Positions 1-9,855 are shown, counted from the first letter of the stretch. The stretch: DNA of 64,000 bases from RH-AL1 sp965198485 (GCA_965198485.1 CBDAPQ010000005.1:3596001-3660000), one strand, 5' to 3'. The notes: a model not told the origin generated them from the sequence alone. Program-made: numbers and translations.

Positions 1-1
1 C

Positions 2-301
2 CCCATCGCCGTCGGCACCCTGCTGGCGGCGCAGGCGTTCACGCTCGAACTCTCCTCGACGATCCTCGTGTCGCGCTTCGACGGCGTCGAGGCTTTCGCG
101 CTGCCCGAGCGTCTGCCGACCTCGCGCCCCGTCGCCGACCTCTACGCCTTCGGCGAGGACCTCGTGCTCACCCAGCGTCGCGTCGACGGCGAGGCGCGCG
201 CGCCGCAACGCATCGCCGACCGCAGTCTCGGCGATGGGCTCGGCGCCAAGCTGAACCTGGCACGCGCCGAGCACCGCCTGCACGTGGGCGACGGCGGCTG
301 A
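2..301 (+). CDS. C-terminal part of an unrecognised protein (5' end outside window)
   Basis: An open frame runs from the first bases of the window to a TGA at 299-301, so the gene begins upstream of the window. About 99 residues are visible. They include a mildly hydrophobic stretch near the window edge and an Asp/Arg-rich tail, and I recognise no family motif. The stop overlaps the ATG of the following glutathione S-transferase (TGATG), so the two are probably co-transcribed and translationally coupled. A GTG at 68 could be read as a start, but the frame is open upstream of it, so a partial gene is more likely. Function unknown. Confidence 0.55.
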   Translation, partial: PIAVGTLLAAQAFTLELSSTILVSRFDGVEAFALPERLPTSRPVADLYAFGEDLVLTQRRVDGEARAPQRIADRSLGDGLGAKLNLARAEHRLHVGDGG

Positions 302-966
302 TGGCGCGCCGGCTCGTCATCGCCAACAAGGCCTATTCGTCGTGGTCGATGCGGCCGTGGCTGCTGATGCGCGCGTTCACGATCCCGTTCGACGAGATCG
401 TGGTTCCGCTCGACACGGCCCATGCCCATGCGGAGATCCTGCGCCACAACCCCGCTGGCAAGGTGCCGGTGCTGAGGGACGGCGATCTCGTGGTCTGGGA
501 CTCGCTTGCCATCATCGAGCACGTGGCAGAAACGCATCCCGATCTCGCGATCTGGCCGCGCGATCAGGCGGCCCGAGCGCTCGCCCGCTCGCTCTCGGCG
601 GAGATGCACTCCGGCTTTTCGGCGCTGCGCCGCCATCTTCCGATGAACATGCGCCGGGACGAGCGCCCGGCGGCGCTCGAGCCTGAGGCGCAAGCGGAGG
701 TTTCGGCCGACTGCCGCCGCATCGAGGCGGCTTGGGCCGACGCCCGCGCCCGCTTCGGCGGCGAGGGAAGCTTCCTGTTCGGCGAGTTCTGCGCTGCCGA
801 CGCCATGTTCGCGCCGGTGGTGAACCGCTTCGCCGCCTACGCCGCGCCGGTCACGGACGCGAGCCGCGCCTACATGGACGCGATGCGCGCCCTGCCGGCG
901 TGGCGCGACTGGGCGAGGGCGGCGGAAGCCGAGGGCTGGACGCTGCCGCGGATCGATCGGCGGTAG
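301..966 (+). CDS. Glutathione S-transferase family protein
   Basis: The 221-residue protein has the two-domain GST layout. An N-terminal thioredoxin-like half starts with NKAYSSWSMRPW, whose Ser-rich loop sits where GSTs bind glutathione, and continues to HNPAGKVPVL and the glutathione-contacting 'WDSLAI' turn (residues about 65-70). A helical C-terminal half follows. Such proteins conjugate glutathione to electrophiles or reduce small substrates in the cytoplasm; the substrate cannot be told from sequence. The ATG overlaps the stop of the preceding gene. It is convergent with glucokinase, with about 40 bases between them. Length is typical. Confidence 0.88.
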   Translation: MARRLVIANKAYSSWSMRPWLLMRAFTIPFDEIVVPLDTAHAHAEILRHNPAGKVPVLRDGDLVVWDSLAIIEHVAETHPDLAIWPRDQAARALARSLSAEMHSGFSALRRHLPMNMRRDERPAALEPEAQAEVSADCRRIEAAWADARARFGGEGSFLFGEFCAADAMFAPVVNRFAAYAAPVTDASRAYMDAMRALPAWRDWARAAEAEGWTLPRIDRR

Positions 967-1007
967 GGCGGCGACGTCCTCCCCTGCGAAGCGGACGAAG
1001 ATATGCT

Positions 1008-2006
1008 CTACACCCAGGCGCGGTGCTTCCAGTCGACGAGGTAGCGGTCGGGCTCGGCGGCGAGCGCGCCGAGCCCGGCGAGTACGGCGTCGCCGGTGGT
1101 GATGATGCGGGTCGGCACCTTGCGCAACAGCTCGCCAAACGGCGATTTGTCCTCGAAGCGGGCGCGGAAGCCGGCGGGGTCGAGCAGATCGACGAGGCGG
1201 GGCAAGACGCCGCCGGAGAAGGTGACGCCGCCCGTCGCCAGGAAGGCTATGGTCATGTCTCCGGCGAAGCGCGCGGCGAGGCGCCAGAACAGCCGCACCG
1301 TGTCGGCGTCCTCGCTATAGTGGTCGGCCTTGGCTCGTTCCACGAGCACCTTCTCGTCGTAGGCCGGCGCTACCAGCCCGCGCGCGGTGAAGCGCGCCCT
1401 GTGCAGGCGCAGCAGGCCGGGTCCGGAGAACACCGTCTCGGCGGAGATGCGGCCGTGCGGCATCATTGGGATGTGCGGCCAGATCGCACCCTCCTCGGCG
1501 CCGACCGGCCCGAAATCGACGTGCCCGGCCTCGCTGGCCAGGGCGAAGTGTCGGCCATTGACCTCGATCAGCGCCGAAGCCCCGAGCCCGGTGCCGGGCC
1601 CCAGCACCAGCTGCGACCCGCCGAGCGTGTTGTGGACATCGCCGATCTGGCGCACCCACTCCGCCCGGACCGTCGGCAGGGCGAGGGCCTGGGCCTCGAA
1701 GTCGTTGAGGATGAGACCCTGCTCGAGGTGCGCGGCGTAGGCCACCTTGGTGCCGTCGATGAACCAGCGAGCGTTGGTCATGTGCACCGTGCGGCCCTCG
1801 ACCGGCCCGGCGGCGGCGGCGATCACCGAGCGTGGCCGCGCCGGAAGGTGCTGCACGGTGTCGGCGATCGCCGCTTCAAGGCTGGAATAATCGCGCGTGG
1901 CGAGGTGCTGCGCGTCGGTCGGGTCGGCACCGGGTTCGGCGACGAGCGCGAAACGCGCGTTGGTGCCGCCGATGTCGCCGACGAGGAGGGGAAACGGGAA
2001 GTGCAC
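1008..2006 (-). CDS. glk: Glucokinase
   Basis: This 332-residue enzyme belongs to the bacterial Glk family (E. coli Glk type, not ROK) and phosphorylates glucose to glucose-6-phosphate in the cytoplasm. The phosphate-binding motif DIGGTNARFAL lies at residues 11-21, the catalytic-base region ILNDFEA (Asp102) follows, and LGPGTGLG and SEAGHVDF are the family's nucleotide- and sugar-site motifs. The start is a GTG preceded by AGGAG nine bases upstream, which fixes it. It lies 102 bases downstream of, and on the same strand as, the symporter gene, suggesting one transport/catabolism unit, although that transporter family more often carries monocarboxylates or other small solutes than glucose. 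Confidence 0.93.
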   Translation of the reverse strand: MHFPFPLLVGDIGGTNARFALVAEPGADPTDAQHLATRDYSSLEAAIADTVQHLPARPRSVIAAAAGPVEGRTVHMTNARWFIDGTKVAYAAHLEQGLILNDFEAQALALPTVRAEWVRQIGDVHNTLGGSQLVLGPGTGLGASALIEVNGRHFALASEAGHVDFGPVGAEEGAIWPHIPMMPHGRISAETVFSGPGLLRLHRARFTARGLVAPAYDEKVLVERAKADHYSEDADTVRLFWRLAARFAGDMTIAFLATGGVTFSGGVLPRLVDLLDPAGFRARFEDKSPFGELLRKVPTRIITTGDAVLAGLGALAAEPDRYLVDWKHRAWV

Positions 2007-2108
2007 GGGTGCGAGCTCCTCGGCAAGGCTGAAGCGCCGCGCCTCCTTAAACGAGGTGCGCCATTCCGCGCCACTCGCGGAATGTCAGCCAGTAACCTTT
2101 GGCAAGGC

Positions 2109-3671
2109 TCAGGCCGCCAAGGTCGCCGGCACCGTGGCGACGGCCGCCGGCCGGTCGTCGTAGTCGGTCGGCTCCGTCTCGTCGATGGCATCGTTGGGCA
2201 GCACCAGCGATAGCGCGCCGGAGACCGCGATGTTGAGAAGGAGCGCGGTGAAGCCGTTGTAGGCAGCGACGCCGCTCCAGACCGCATGGGTCGGCACCCA
2301 TGCGGTGGCGCCATAGGACAACCAGGTGCCGACGACGAGGCCGACCGCCCAGCCAATCAGCAGCGCCGGTCCGCGGAACCAGCGCGTGAACAGGCCGAAG
2401 ACCAGCGCAGGGAAGATCTGGATCATCCACACGCCGCCGAGCAGCTGCAGGTCGATGGCGAACGTCGTCGGCACCAGGAGGATCACGAGCAGCGCGCCGA
2501 CCTTGACGACGAGGCTCACGAACTTGGCCAGCGCGGCCTCGCTCGCCGGTGCGATAGCCGGATTGACGAAAGGCTTCCACACGTTGCGGGTGAACGTGTT
2601 GGCGGCGCCGATCGACATGACGGCGGCCGGCACCAGCGCGCCTACAGCGATGCCGGCAAATGCGAAGCCGGCGAACCAGCTCGGGAACATCTTGAGGAAC
2701 AGCTGCGGCACCGAATCCTGCGGGTTCGCCACCTTGATGCCGGCGGCAAGCGCCATGTAGCCCATGATGGCGATGAGACCGAGCACCAGCGAATAGGCCG
2801 GCAGCATGAAGGCGTTGCGGCGGATCGCACCCGGCGAGGAGGCCGAGAGGATGGCCGTCATCGAGCTCGGATACATGAAGAGCGCCAGCGCCGATCCCGC
2901 CGCGAGCGTCATGAACGGCACGACCTGCGCGGGTGCCAGCAGGATGCCTGCCGGCTTGTGAGTGGCGGCCGCCTTGGCAGCGAGCGACGCGGAGGCCCTG
3001 TCGAACACGACGCCATAGCCGCCGAGCTTGATCGGCACGATGATCACGGCGGCAATGACGAAGATGTAGATCATGATGTCCTTGACAAAGGCGATCATGG
3101 CCGGCGCGCGCAGCCCGGACGAGTAGGTGTAAATCGCCAGGATCGCGAAGGCGATCGTCAGCGGCAGGTGGCTCGAGGGAAAGCCCAGCGCCTGGATCGC
3201 CTTTTCCATGCCGACGAGTTGCAGGGCGATGTAGGGCATGGTCGCGACGATGCCGGTGAGCGCGATGGCGAGGCCGAGCCAGCGGTTGCCGTAGCGCGCC
3301 GATACGAAATCGGCGCCGGTGACGTAGCCGCGCCGGTGGGTCACCGCCCATAGCCTTGGAAAGGTGATATAGAGCAAGGGGTAGATGAGGATCGTGTAGG
3401 GCACGGCGAAGAGGCCGAATGCGCCGCTGGCGTACACCAGCGCCGGCACCGCGATGACGGTGTAGGCGGTGTAAAGGTCGCCGCCGATCAGGAACCACGA
3501 GACCCATGGACCGAAGCGGCGGCCGCCGAGGCCCCACTCGTGCAGGTCCGACAGATCGCCCCGGCGCCAGCGGCCGGCGAGGAAGCCGATTGCGGTGACC
3601 AGGGCGAAGACGATGACGAAGACGATCGTCGCCGGCCAATTCGGCGACACGGCCGTGTCGGTGGGGCTCAT
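2109..3671 (-). CDS. Sodium:solute symporter (MctP-like monocarboxylate permease)
   Basis: A 520-residue inner-membrane protein with about 13 hydrophobic helices and the features of the sodium:solute symporter (SSS) family: a polar segment LHEWGLGGRRFGPWVSWF after the first helix, GGDLYTAYT in the next, and YSSGLRAPAMIAFVKD in the middle. A DUF3311 protein overlapping an SSS permease is the known arrangement of rhizobial MctP-type monocarboxylate transporters, so uptake of lactate, pyruvate or similar acids is the best guess; substrate assignment is inference. The ATG at 3671 overlaps the stop of the DUF3311 gene (ATGA). The frame extends further upstream, but that part is an off-frame copy of DUF3311. 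Confidence 0.85.
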   Translation of the reverse strand: MSPTDTAVSPNWPATIVFVIVFALVTAIGFLAGRWRRGDLSDLHEWGLGGRRFGPWVSWFLIGGDLYTAYTVIAVPALVYASGAFGLFAVPYTILIYPLLYITFPRLWAVTHRRGYVTGADFVSARYGNRWLGLAIALTGIVATMPYIALQLVGMEKAIQALGFPSSHLPLTIAFAILAIYTYSSGLRAPAMIAFVKDIMIYIFVIAAVIIVPIKLGGYGVVFDRASASLAAKAAATHKPAGILLAPAQVVPFMTLAAGSALALFMYPSSMTAILSASSPGAIRRNAFMLPAYSLVLGLIAIMGYMALAAGIKVANPQDSVPQLFLKMFPSWFAGFAFAGIAVGALVPAAVMSIGAANTFTRNVWKPFVNPAIAPASEAALAKFVSLVVKVGALLVILLVPTTFAIDLQLLGGVWMIQIFPALVFGLFTRWFRGPALLIGWAVGLVVGTWLSYGATAWVPTHAVWSGVAAYNGFTALLLNIAVSGALSLVLPNDAIDETEPTDYDDRPAAVATVPATLAA

Positions 3672-3850
3672 GCCTTCCCTTTGGCGCGGTCGAGCCGGAA
3701 TGCGGCGTAGATGAACAACGCCGAAACCGGCACCAGCGCGAACACTGCCCAGTACAGGAACGGGAAGCCGAACAGGCGCGGCTCGTCCCTGTTGTAGAAG
3801 GGCACGGCGAGCGCCATCACGCAGGGCGCGAGGAGGAGAAAAGCTTTCAT
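3668..3850 (-). CDS. DUF3311 family small membrane protein
   Basis: A 60-residue protein with two transmembrane helices (residues about 1-17 and 28-50) joined by the NRDEPRLFGFPFLYW loop characteristic of DUF3311, and a short basic tail. Proteins of this family are encoded directly upstream of SSS permeases and are presumed accessory subunits; the biochemical role is not established. The stop overlaps the permease start by four bases, so the stoichiometry is probably set by translational coupling. No strong Shine-Dalgarno sequence is visible at the ATG. Confidence 0.85.
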   Translation of the reverse strand: MKAFLLLAPCVMALAVPFYNRDEPRLFGFPFLYWAVFALVPVSALFIYAAFRLDRAKGKA

Positions 3851-4116
3851 CGTGGGGCGAAGGGATCGTGGAACAGCACGGCGAAGTCAACGAAGTCTTT
3901 GGTGCTAGGGCTCATTACGCGAGGGCCGTGCGCAAGCTCCGGAGCAGCGATCATGCGTCAGCTTGGCTCACCAGCGCACGGACCGCGTACCACCCCTCTC
4001 CAGCGCCAGAGCACATTCGGCCCCGCCCGGTGTCAGATGGAAATCTGACTGGTCGCAAGCTGCGCGAACCGCAGCGCTCCTAGGCGCACGGCTAGTGCGG
4101 TGCTTGCTTGCGCTAG

Positions 4117-6624
4117 TTACGAAGCCCTCTCGAAAGTGAGTCCGTAGCGTTCCACCACGGCTCGCAACTGCCGGTCGTTCGCACCGCCCCTGTTGGCGTG
4201 CGCGAGCGCGACGTCCTGAGTATCCGGCAGGTCGGGGACCCGAAAGAGACCACCGACCTTGCGGATGGAGCAGCCATGGAGCCGCGCCATACAGTTGATC
4301 CATATGTCATCGTTTGTCGGACTAAGCATTTGGTAGGCTTCTTGGTCCCAAACCTCGATCGGCAGCAAGCCGGGCGGGAAGAGTATGCCGCCGCATCCCG
4401 TCGCGAACAGATCATCGGCGAGCTCCGGTGTTTCGATTTCGTGTTTCCACTCCAGGTAAGGCAGAGGGTTGCCAGCACTGTCGAACCGCATTCTGTGCGC
4501 GCGATTGCATAGGAGGGCGCGCTCACCAGGAACCCAGGCATCGACGAGCTTCTCGAGCCAGTCCATGGCGTAGTACTTGTCGTCGTCCGCGACCACGATG
4601 AACGCGTCTGGGTAGGCAGCCATAGCCGGCGCCACCTTCGTGTAAGGGCCGAGATCCTCCGTGATCCGGATCGTGAGCCCCTCCATGGTGAGACCCAGCA
4701 CGTCCGCCGGAAGCTGACCGTGTTCGATCGGGTCGAGCCAAAGCACGACTTCATCGGGTTTAATCGTTTGGCGCAGCAGGCATGTCAGGGCGATCGCCAA
4801 GGAGCGGAAACGTCGGTAATGCGATGTGAGCGAGACGATCAGCGGCTTTGGAAGCGCGTGCGGTGCAGCCGTTTGGCTATGCGCAGAACGGAATTCGAGC
4901 GCACGGCTACATATCGCGGCCACATCCTTCTGATCGACCATTTCGATGTCGATCATGGCTTTAGGATCCTTCGGCGGCCCGTTCGATCGGACACGAATTC
5001 CAAAGAACGAAAAAGGACGCGACGGCGCATGGAGCCGGCATTCGAAGTTATTCGCGCGTTCCACAAGGTGGAAAGCGATACTCACGAAGCCGCGCGCCAA
5101 GGAGTAGGAACGCGCAGCGACGATCGTCTGACCACCGTTCTCGCATATCAGGTCGATCTCGACCGAGCCGTCGGCCGTTTCCGTCGAAGAAGGTTCTAGG
5201 CCGGCGAAGGCAGCACGACAGCTTGCCGGATCCAGCAGAATGTCGATAGCGTAGTGGCCAGGCTCGAGTGTCACGTACGGGCCGTGGACGGCGTAGCCGC
5301 CGAGCTGCGGACAATCGAAGCGCGTGATGTCGTCCGAAGCGATGAGCACGGCTTGCGGTGCCGTAAATTCGTAGGCGGGTAAGAAAATGTCCGTTTTTGA
5401 CTCGCAACCTAGCGCGGCGTTCCGAAGCATCGGCAGGCGCGACGCAGCTAGATGAAGGTAGGATTTCGCTCGGACGATCCGTTGGGTCCGCGGCTCAACG
5501 GTTTCGATCAAAAAGGGACGCCTGGCATTCTTGCTGTCTCCACCTGCGAAATGGAGAACGTAGGCTTTGTCGACCAGTTCGGGTGTTATTTGGACAATGC
5601 AATTGACCTGAGGCGAAAGGCTAATGACTGGAAATCCATTCTTTTGGAAGAAAGCATTTATATAGTCTTGCTCGTGTTGGGGACCGAGATAGATTGGGTC
5701 GTCGGCTCCGGAAATCGCTAATCTATCGACCACTTGCGGAGTAAGCAGCATCAATCCCGTATTAGCGTAGCAAGGTGTCGAGAGATCGATCGCGTAATTT
5801 GCGGAGATTCTCAGCATGTCGAGCGAGCGATCGGACCAGAAAGACTCGCAAAACAGTGCGACAGCATCATCTGGCGTTATCGCGAAGAGATCGGGGCATG
5901 CGTCCTTGACGATCATATCGGCGTCGAGCATGAGGACGCGGCCCCGACCACGGACTCGATCCAACGCCATCAACTTGCAGAGCGGTCGCTGTTCAACCGT
6001 AAGCTCATCCTCGAACGTTACGAGATCCGCGTTAATACGCGCCGCATAGGCGGCGATGGAGGGGCGGGAAAGGCGCCATTCGGCGCGCGCCTGGTCGCCG
6101 ACGATGGCCACGAGGATCGTCTTCTTCGCCTCCTCGCCGACGAGAGCTCGATGCTTGCGGACAAGCATCTGACCCACATTGTACTGCCAGTGTGGCAGCC
6201 TCGCTGGAGCGATCAAAGCAGAGGCTAGGGCCTCATAGACTGCCTCGACGACCCACGGCCTTTCGCAGCGATCAACCAGTATTAAGCTGTTGTCATCGGC
6301 CAACCGACAGGCTTCCAACAACGCCAATCGTGTCGAAGCGAAGTCGGATGCATCGGCAACGCGGATGCGATCGAACACCTCGCCTCTGATCGACGCCACG
6401 GCTCGTGCCACGTCGCCGAACCTCACCTGCCAGTAGGGATGCGCCTGTCGAGTTAGTCGCGAAAAACACGCGCGCCGCTCCTCCGTATCTTCGATGAGCG
6501 ACAAAGATCGCATGTCGGGCGCGCTGTCGAAGGTTGCTACGATCGATGCAGGAGTGTCGCTGTAGATGTCGAGGTAGCGACACGATTGTCGAAGAAATGA
6601 CGAGTAGTTCGCAATCGGTCGCAT
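4117..6624 (-). CDS. Large two-domain glycosyltransferase-like protein
   Basis: This 835-residue protein appears to be a modular glycan-modifying enzyme. Residues about 1-150 may be a degenerate Rossmann-like domain. Residues about 168-365 resemble a GT8-type (GT-A) glycosyltransferase: RVLMLDADMIV supplies a DxD (234-236) and HFAGGD (about 358-363) looks like the GT8 C-terminal metal-binding motif. Residues about 410-550 are beta-rich and could bind carbohydrate. Residues about 594-800 resemble a second, GT2-like domain starting LIVSLTSHYRRF with an acidic D680-D682 triplet. There is no signal peptide or membrane helix. The gene stands alone between the symporter unit and dnaN and is visibly more AT-rich than its neighbours, which suggests transfer. 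Donor and acceptor sugars are unknown. Confidence 0.7.
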   Translation of the reverse strand: MRPIANYSSFLRQSCRYLDIYSDTPASIVATFDSAPDMRSLSLIEDTEERRACFSRLTRQAHPYWQVRFGDVARAVASIRGEVFDRIRVADASDFASTRLALLEACRLADDNSLILVDRCERPWVVEAVYEALASALIAPARLPHWQYNVGQMLVRKHRALVGEEAKKTILVAIVGDQARAEWRLSRPSIAAYAARINADLVTFEDELTVEQRPLCKLMALDRVRGRGRVLMLDADMIVKDACPDLFAITPDDAVALFCESFWSDRSLDMLRISANYAIDLSTPCYANTGLMLLTPQVVDRLAISGADDPIYLGPQHEQDYINAFFQKNGFPVISLSPQVNCIVQITPELVDKAYVLHFAGGDSKNARRPFLIETVEPRTQRIVRAKSYLHLAASRLPMLRNAALGCESKTDIFLPAYEFTAPQAVLIASDDITRFDCPQLGGYAVHGPYVTLEPGHYAIDILLDPASCRAAFAGLEPSSTETADGSVEIDLICENGGQTIVAARSYSLARGFVSIAFHLVERANNFECRLHAPSRPFSFFGIRVRSNGPPKDPKAMIDIEMVDQKDVAAICSRALEFRSAHSQTAAPHALPKPLIVSLTSHYRRFRSLAIALTCLLRQTIKPDEVVLWLDPIEHGQLPADVLGLTMEGLTIRITEDLGPYTKVAPAMAAYPDAFIVVADDDKYYAMDWLEKLVDAWVPGERALLCNRAHRMRFDSAGNPLPYLEWKHEIETPELADDLFATGCGGILFPPGLLPIEVWDQEAYQMLSPTNDDIWINCMARLHGCSIRKVGGLFRVPDLPDTQDVALAHANRGGANDRQLRAVVERYGLTFERAS

Positions 6625-6806
6625 TGCTTTTCATTGGGGGAGGGACGGCCGGGCCGCAGCTGTGTCATAATTCCTCCATGATGGAAACCCTGGAGTCTTG
6701 CGGCTTGTTGAAGCTAGCTCCTCTTCGCTTGCGCTGGCGCGCGTCCCACGCCACAGTCCGCGCCCCCGACGGGACCTGATCGGGCGAGGGTGGTGGAACG
6801 CGCGTC

Positions 6807-7925
6807 ATGAAAGTCACTCTGGAACGAGCCACGCTGCTCAAGTCGCTTGGCCACGTGCACCGCGTCGTCGAGCGGCGCAACACCATCCCGATCCTCTCCA
6901 ACGTCCTGCTGCGCGCCGAGGGGCAATCCCTGACCTTGAAGGCCACCGACCTCGACCTCGAGGTGACCGAGATCGTCGCTGCCGACGTCGGGCAGAAGGG
7001 CGCGACCACTCTACCCGCGCACATCCTCCACGACATCGTGCGCAAGTTCCCCGACGGCGCGCAGGTGAGCCTCGAGAACGCCGACGACAGTGCGCAATTT
7101 GTGCTGCGCTCAGGCCGTTCGCGCTTCAACCTGCAGGCCCTGCCCGAGACCGACTTCCCCGACCTCGCCGCCGGTGAAATGAGCCATAGCTTCACCATGC
7201 CCGCGGCGGACCTGAAGAAGCTCATCGACAAAACGCAGTTCGCCATTTCCAACGAGGAGACGCGCTACTACCTCAACGGCATCTACATGCACACGCTCGA
7301 TGTCGAGGGCACCACCATGCTGCGCGCGGTGGCGACCGACGGCCATCGCCTCGCCCGCGTCGAGGTGGCCGCGCCCGACGGCTCGGCCGGCATGCCCGGC
7401 ATCATCGTGCCGCGCAAGACGGTGGCCGAAGTGCAGCGCCTCGCAGAGGCTGGCACGGAGGAGATCCGGGTCGAGGTCTCGACTGCCAAGATCCGCTTCA
7501 CCTTCGGCGACGTGGTGCTGACCTCGAAGCTCATCGACGGCACCTTTCCCGACTACCTCCGCGTGATCCCCAGCGGCAACGACAAGCGGCTGATCGTCGA
7601 GCGCAAACCGTTCCAGGAGGCGGTCGACCGCGTCTCCACCATCTCTTCCGAGCGCGGCCGCGCGGTGAAGCTGGCGGTGGCCGACGGCAAGCTCACGCTG
7701 TCGGTGACCAACCCGGATTCAGGCTCGGCCGTGGAAGAGCTGGAGGTCGACTATGATGCGGCGCCGCTCGATATCGGCTTCAACGCTCGTTACCTGCTCG
7801 ACATCACCGCTCAAATCGAGACCGAGACCGCTCTCTTCAAGATGGCCGACCCCGGCTCGCCCACCCTCGTGCAGGACCGCGACGGCGCCTCGGCGCTCTA
7901 CGTGCTCATGCCGATGCGGGTGTAG
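6807..7925 (+). CDS. dnaN: DNA polymerase III beta subunit (sliding clamp)
   Basis: The 372-residue product is full length for the ring-forming clamp that tethers DNA polymerase III to DNA. It has the three repeated clamp domains: an N-terminal part beginning MKVTLERATLLKSL, RNTIPILSNVLL early in domain 1, FAISNEETRYYLNGIY in domain 2, TDGHRLA, and the conserved C-terminal LYVLMPMRV that binds partner proteins. Neither dnaA nor recF is adjacent, so this is not the classical dnaA-dnaN-recF locus. An aminopeptidase gene follows on the same strand after 43 bases. The start ATG is the only one giving the canonical N-terminus. Confidence 0.97.
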   Translation: MKVTLERATLLKSLGHVHRVVERRNTIPILSNVLLRAEGQSLTLKATDLDLEVTEIVAADVGQKGATTLPAHILHDIVRKFPDGAQVSLENADDSAQFVLRSGRSRFNLQALPETDFPDLAAGEMSHSFTMPAADLKKLIDKTQFAISNEETRYYLNGIYMHTLDVEGTTMLRAVATDGHRLARVEVAAPDGSAGMPGIIVPRKTVAEVQRLAEAGTEEIRVEVSTAKIRFTFGDVVLTSKLIDGTFPDYLRVIPSGNDKRLIVERKPFQEAVDRVSTISSERGRAVKLAVADGKLTLSVTNPDSGSAVEELEVDYDAAPLDIGFNARYLLDITAQIETETALFKMADPGSPTLVQDRDGASALYVLMPMRV

Positions 7926-7968
7926 GCGGGGCCTCGTCGCGCGACGAAGTCGGCGCTATCCTACTTCC

Positions 7969-9783
7969 ATGTTCGAGAGCCTCTACCAATCCTTCAATGA
8001 ACCCGCCGATCGCACCCAGGGGGCGGCGCGCGTGGCGATGCTGCGCGAGCAGCTGAAGCGCCAGGAGCTCGACGGCTTCATCGTGCCGCGCGCGGACCGG
8101 CATCAGGGCGAGTACGTGCCGCCCAGCGAGGAGCGGCTGGCCTGGCTCACCGGCTTCTCCGGCTCGGCCGGGCTCGCCATCGTCATGGCCGACACCGCGG
8201 CAATCTTCGTCGACGGGCGCTACACGATCGCGGTGCGCGAGCAGGTCGATACCGAGGTGATCACCCCCGTCGCGATCGCCGAGGAGAAGCCCGAGGCTTG
8301 GCTGGGCCGGCACCTGCGCAAGCATGGGCGGCTCGGCTACGATCCCTGGCTCGCCACGCCCGACCAGGTGCGCCGCCTTGAGAAGGCCGCCGAGGAAGCC
8401 GGCGGCACGCTGGTGCCGGTCGGCTCCAACCCGATCGATGCGATCTGGCAGGATCGCCCGCAGGCGCCCCGCGGCGCCATCACGATCCGCCGCCCCAAAC
8501 TAGCCGGCGAGCCGGCGGCCAAGAAGATCGCCCGCGTCTCGCTGGCGATCGGAAAAGCCGACGCGCTGCTGGTCTCGGACCCGCACGCGGTGGCCTGGCT
8601 GTTCAACATCCGCGGCGCCGACGTCGGCCACACGCCGCTGCCCCTGGCCTTCGCACTGGTGCCGGAGATCGGCCACCCGACCCTCTTCGTCGACGAGGGC
8701 AAGCTCGGCGGTCGCGACGCTGCCGGCCTCGCCAAGCTGGCGACCATCGCCAGCACGGCCTCCGTCGAGACCGTGCTGGCGGCTCTGGGCAAGACCGGCA
8801 AGAGCGTGCTCTTCGATGCCGCAACAGTGCCGGCACGACTGGTGCAGGGGCTGGAGGACGCCGGCGGCCACGCCATCGTCGGCACCGACCCGATCGCGTT
8901 GATGAAGGCGCGCAAGAACGTCGCCGAGCTCGCCGGCACCCGCGAGGCGCACCGCCGTGACGGCGCCGCAGTGACGACGTTCCTGTGTTGGTTCGCCACT
9001 CACGCCAAGCCGGGCAGGCTCGACGAGATCGCGGCAGCCCAGGCACTGGAGCATTTTCGGCGCGAGACCGGGCTGCTGAAGGACCTGTCGTTCCCGACCA
9101 TTTCGGCGACCGGACCGAACTCGGCGATCCCGCACTACCGCGTCAGCACCGCCTCCAACCGCAAGCTCGAACGTGGCATCTACCTCGTCGATTCCGGCGC
9201 CCAATACGAGGACGGCACCACCGACATCACCCGCACGCTGGCCGTCGGCCGTCCCACGGCCGAGCTGCGCGACCGCTTCACAAGGGTACTGAAGGGAATG
9301 ATCGCGATCTCGCACGCGATTTTCCCAAAAGGCACGTCGGGGGCGCAGCTCGACGCGCTGGCGCGGCTGCCGCTGTGGCGGGCCGGGCTCGATTTCGACC
9401 ACGGCACCGGCCACGGCGTCGGCGTCTACCTCTCGGTCCACGAGGGGCCGCAGCGGCTCTCCAAGGTGGGGCACGTGGCGCTGGAGCCGGGGATGATCCT
9501 CTCCGACGAGCCGGGCTACTACAAGGCCGGCTCTTACGGCATTCGGATCGAGAACCTCGTCGTGGTCGAGCCGCGTGCCGTCGCGGGCGGCGACCGCGAG
9601 ACCTACGGTTTCGAGACGCTGACGCTGGCGCCGATCGACCGCGCGCTCATCGACGCCAAGCTCCTCGACGCCGGCGAGCGCGCTTGGCTCGACGCCTACC
9701 ACGCCAGGGTGCGCCGTGAGATCGGGCCGCTCGTTGCGCCCGAGGTCCGGCGCTGGCTGGCCGAGGTGACGAAGAAGCTCTGA
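7969..9783 (+). CDS. Aminopeptidase P family protein (Xaa-Pro aminopeptidase)
   Basis: A 604-residue M24B metallopeptidase that removes N-terminal residues preceding proline. Two creatinase-like N-terminal domains precede a pita-bread catalytic domain. The five expected metal ligands are all present: D408 and D419 (in the block spanning VDSG and TTDITRT), H482 (GTGHGVG), E514 (SDEPGYY) and E528 (IRIENLVV). The extra N-terminal domain makes it the long, eukaryotic-like form common in alphaproteobacteria rather than the shorter E. coli PepP. The ATG at 7969 lies 43 bases after dnaN; the frame is open further upstream, but that part lies within dnaN. Confidence 0.93.
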   Translation: MFESLYQSFNEPADRTQGAARVAMLREQLKRQELDGFIVPRADRHQGEYVPPSEERLAWLTGFSGSAGLAIVMADTAAIFVDGRYTIAVREQVDTEVITPVAIAEEKPEAWLGRHLRKHGRLGYDPWLATPDQVRRLEKAAEEAGGTLVPVGSNPIDAIWQDRPQAPRGAITIRRPKLAGEPAAKKIARVSLAIGKADALLVSDPHAVAWLFNIRGADVGHTPLPLAFALVPEIGHPTLFVDEGKLGGRDAAGLAKLATIASTASVETVLAALGKTGKSVLFDAATVPARLVQGLEDAGGHAIVGTDPIALMKARKNVAELAGTREAHRRDGAAVTTFLCWFATHAKPGRLDEIAAAQALEHFRRETGLLKDLSFPTISATGPNSAIPHYRVSTASNRKLERGIYLVDSGAQYEDGTTDITRTLAVGRPTAELRDRFTRVLKGMIAISHAIFPKGTSGAQLDALARLPLWRAGLDFDHGTGHGVGVYLSVHEGPQRLSKVGHVALEPGMILSDEPGYYKAGSYGIRIENLVVVEPRAVAGGDRETYGFETLTLAPIDRALIDAKLLDAGERAWLDAYHARVRREIGPLVAPEVRRWLAEVTKKL

Positions 9784-9855
9784 AAGCGCGATCGTCCGCG
9801 TTACGTCGGATCGCCGCCGAGGCGACGTCGACATTCGGTCGCCGGAACTCACACG

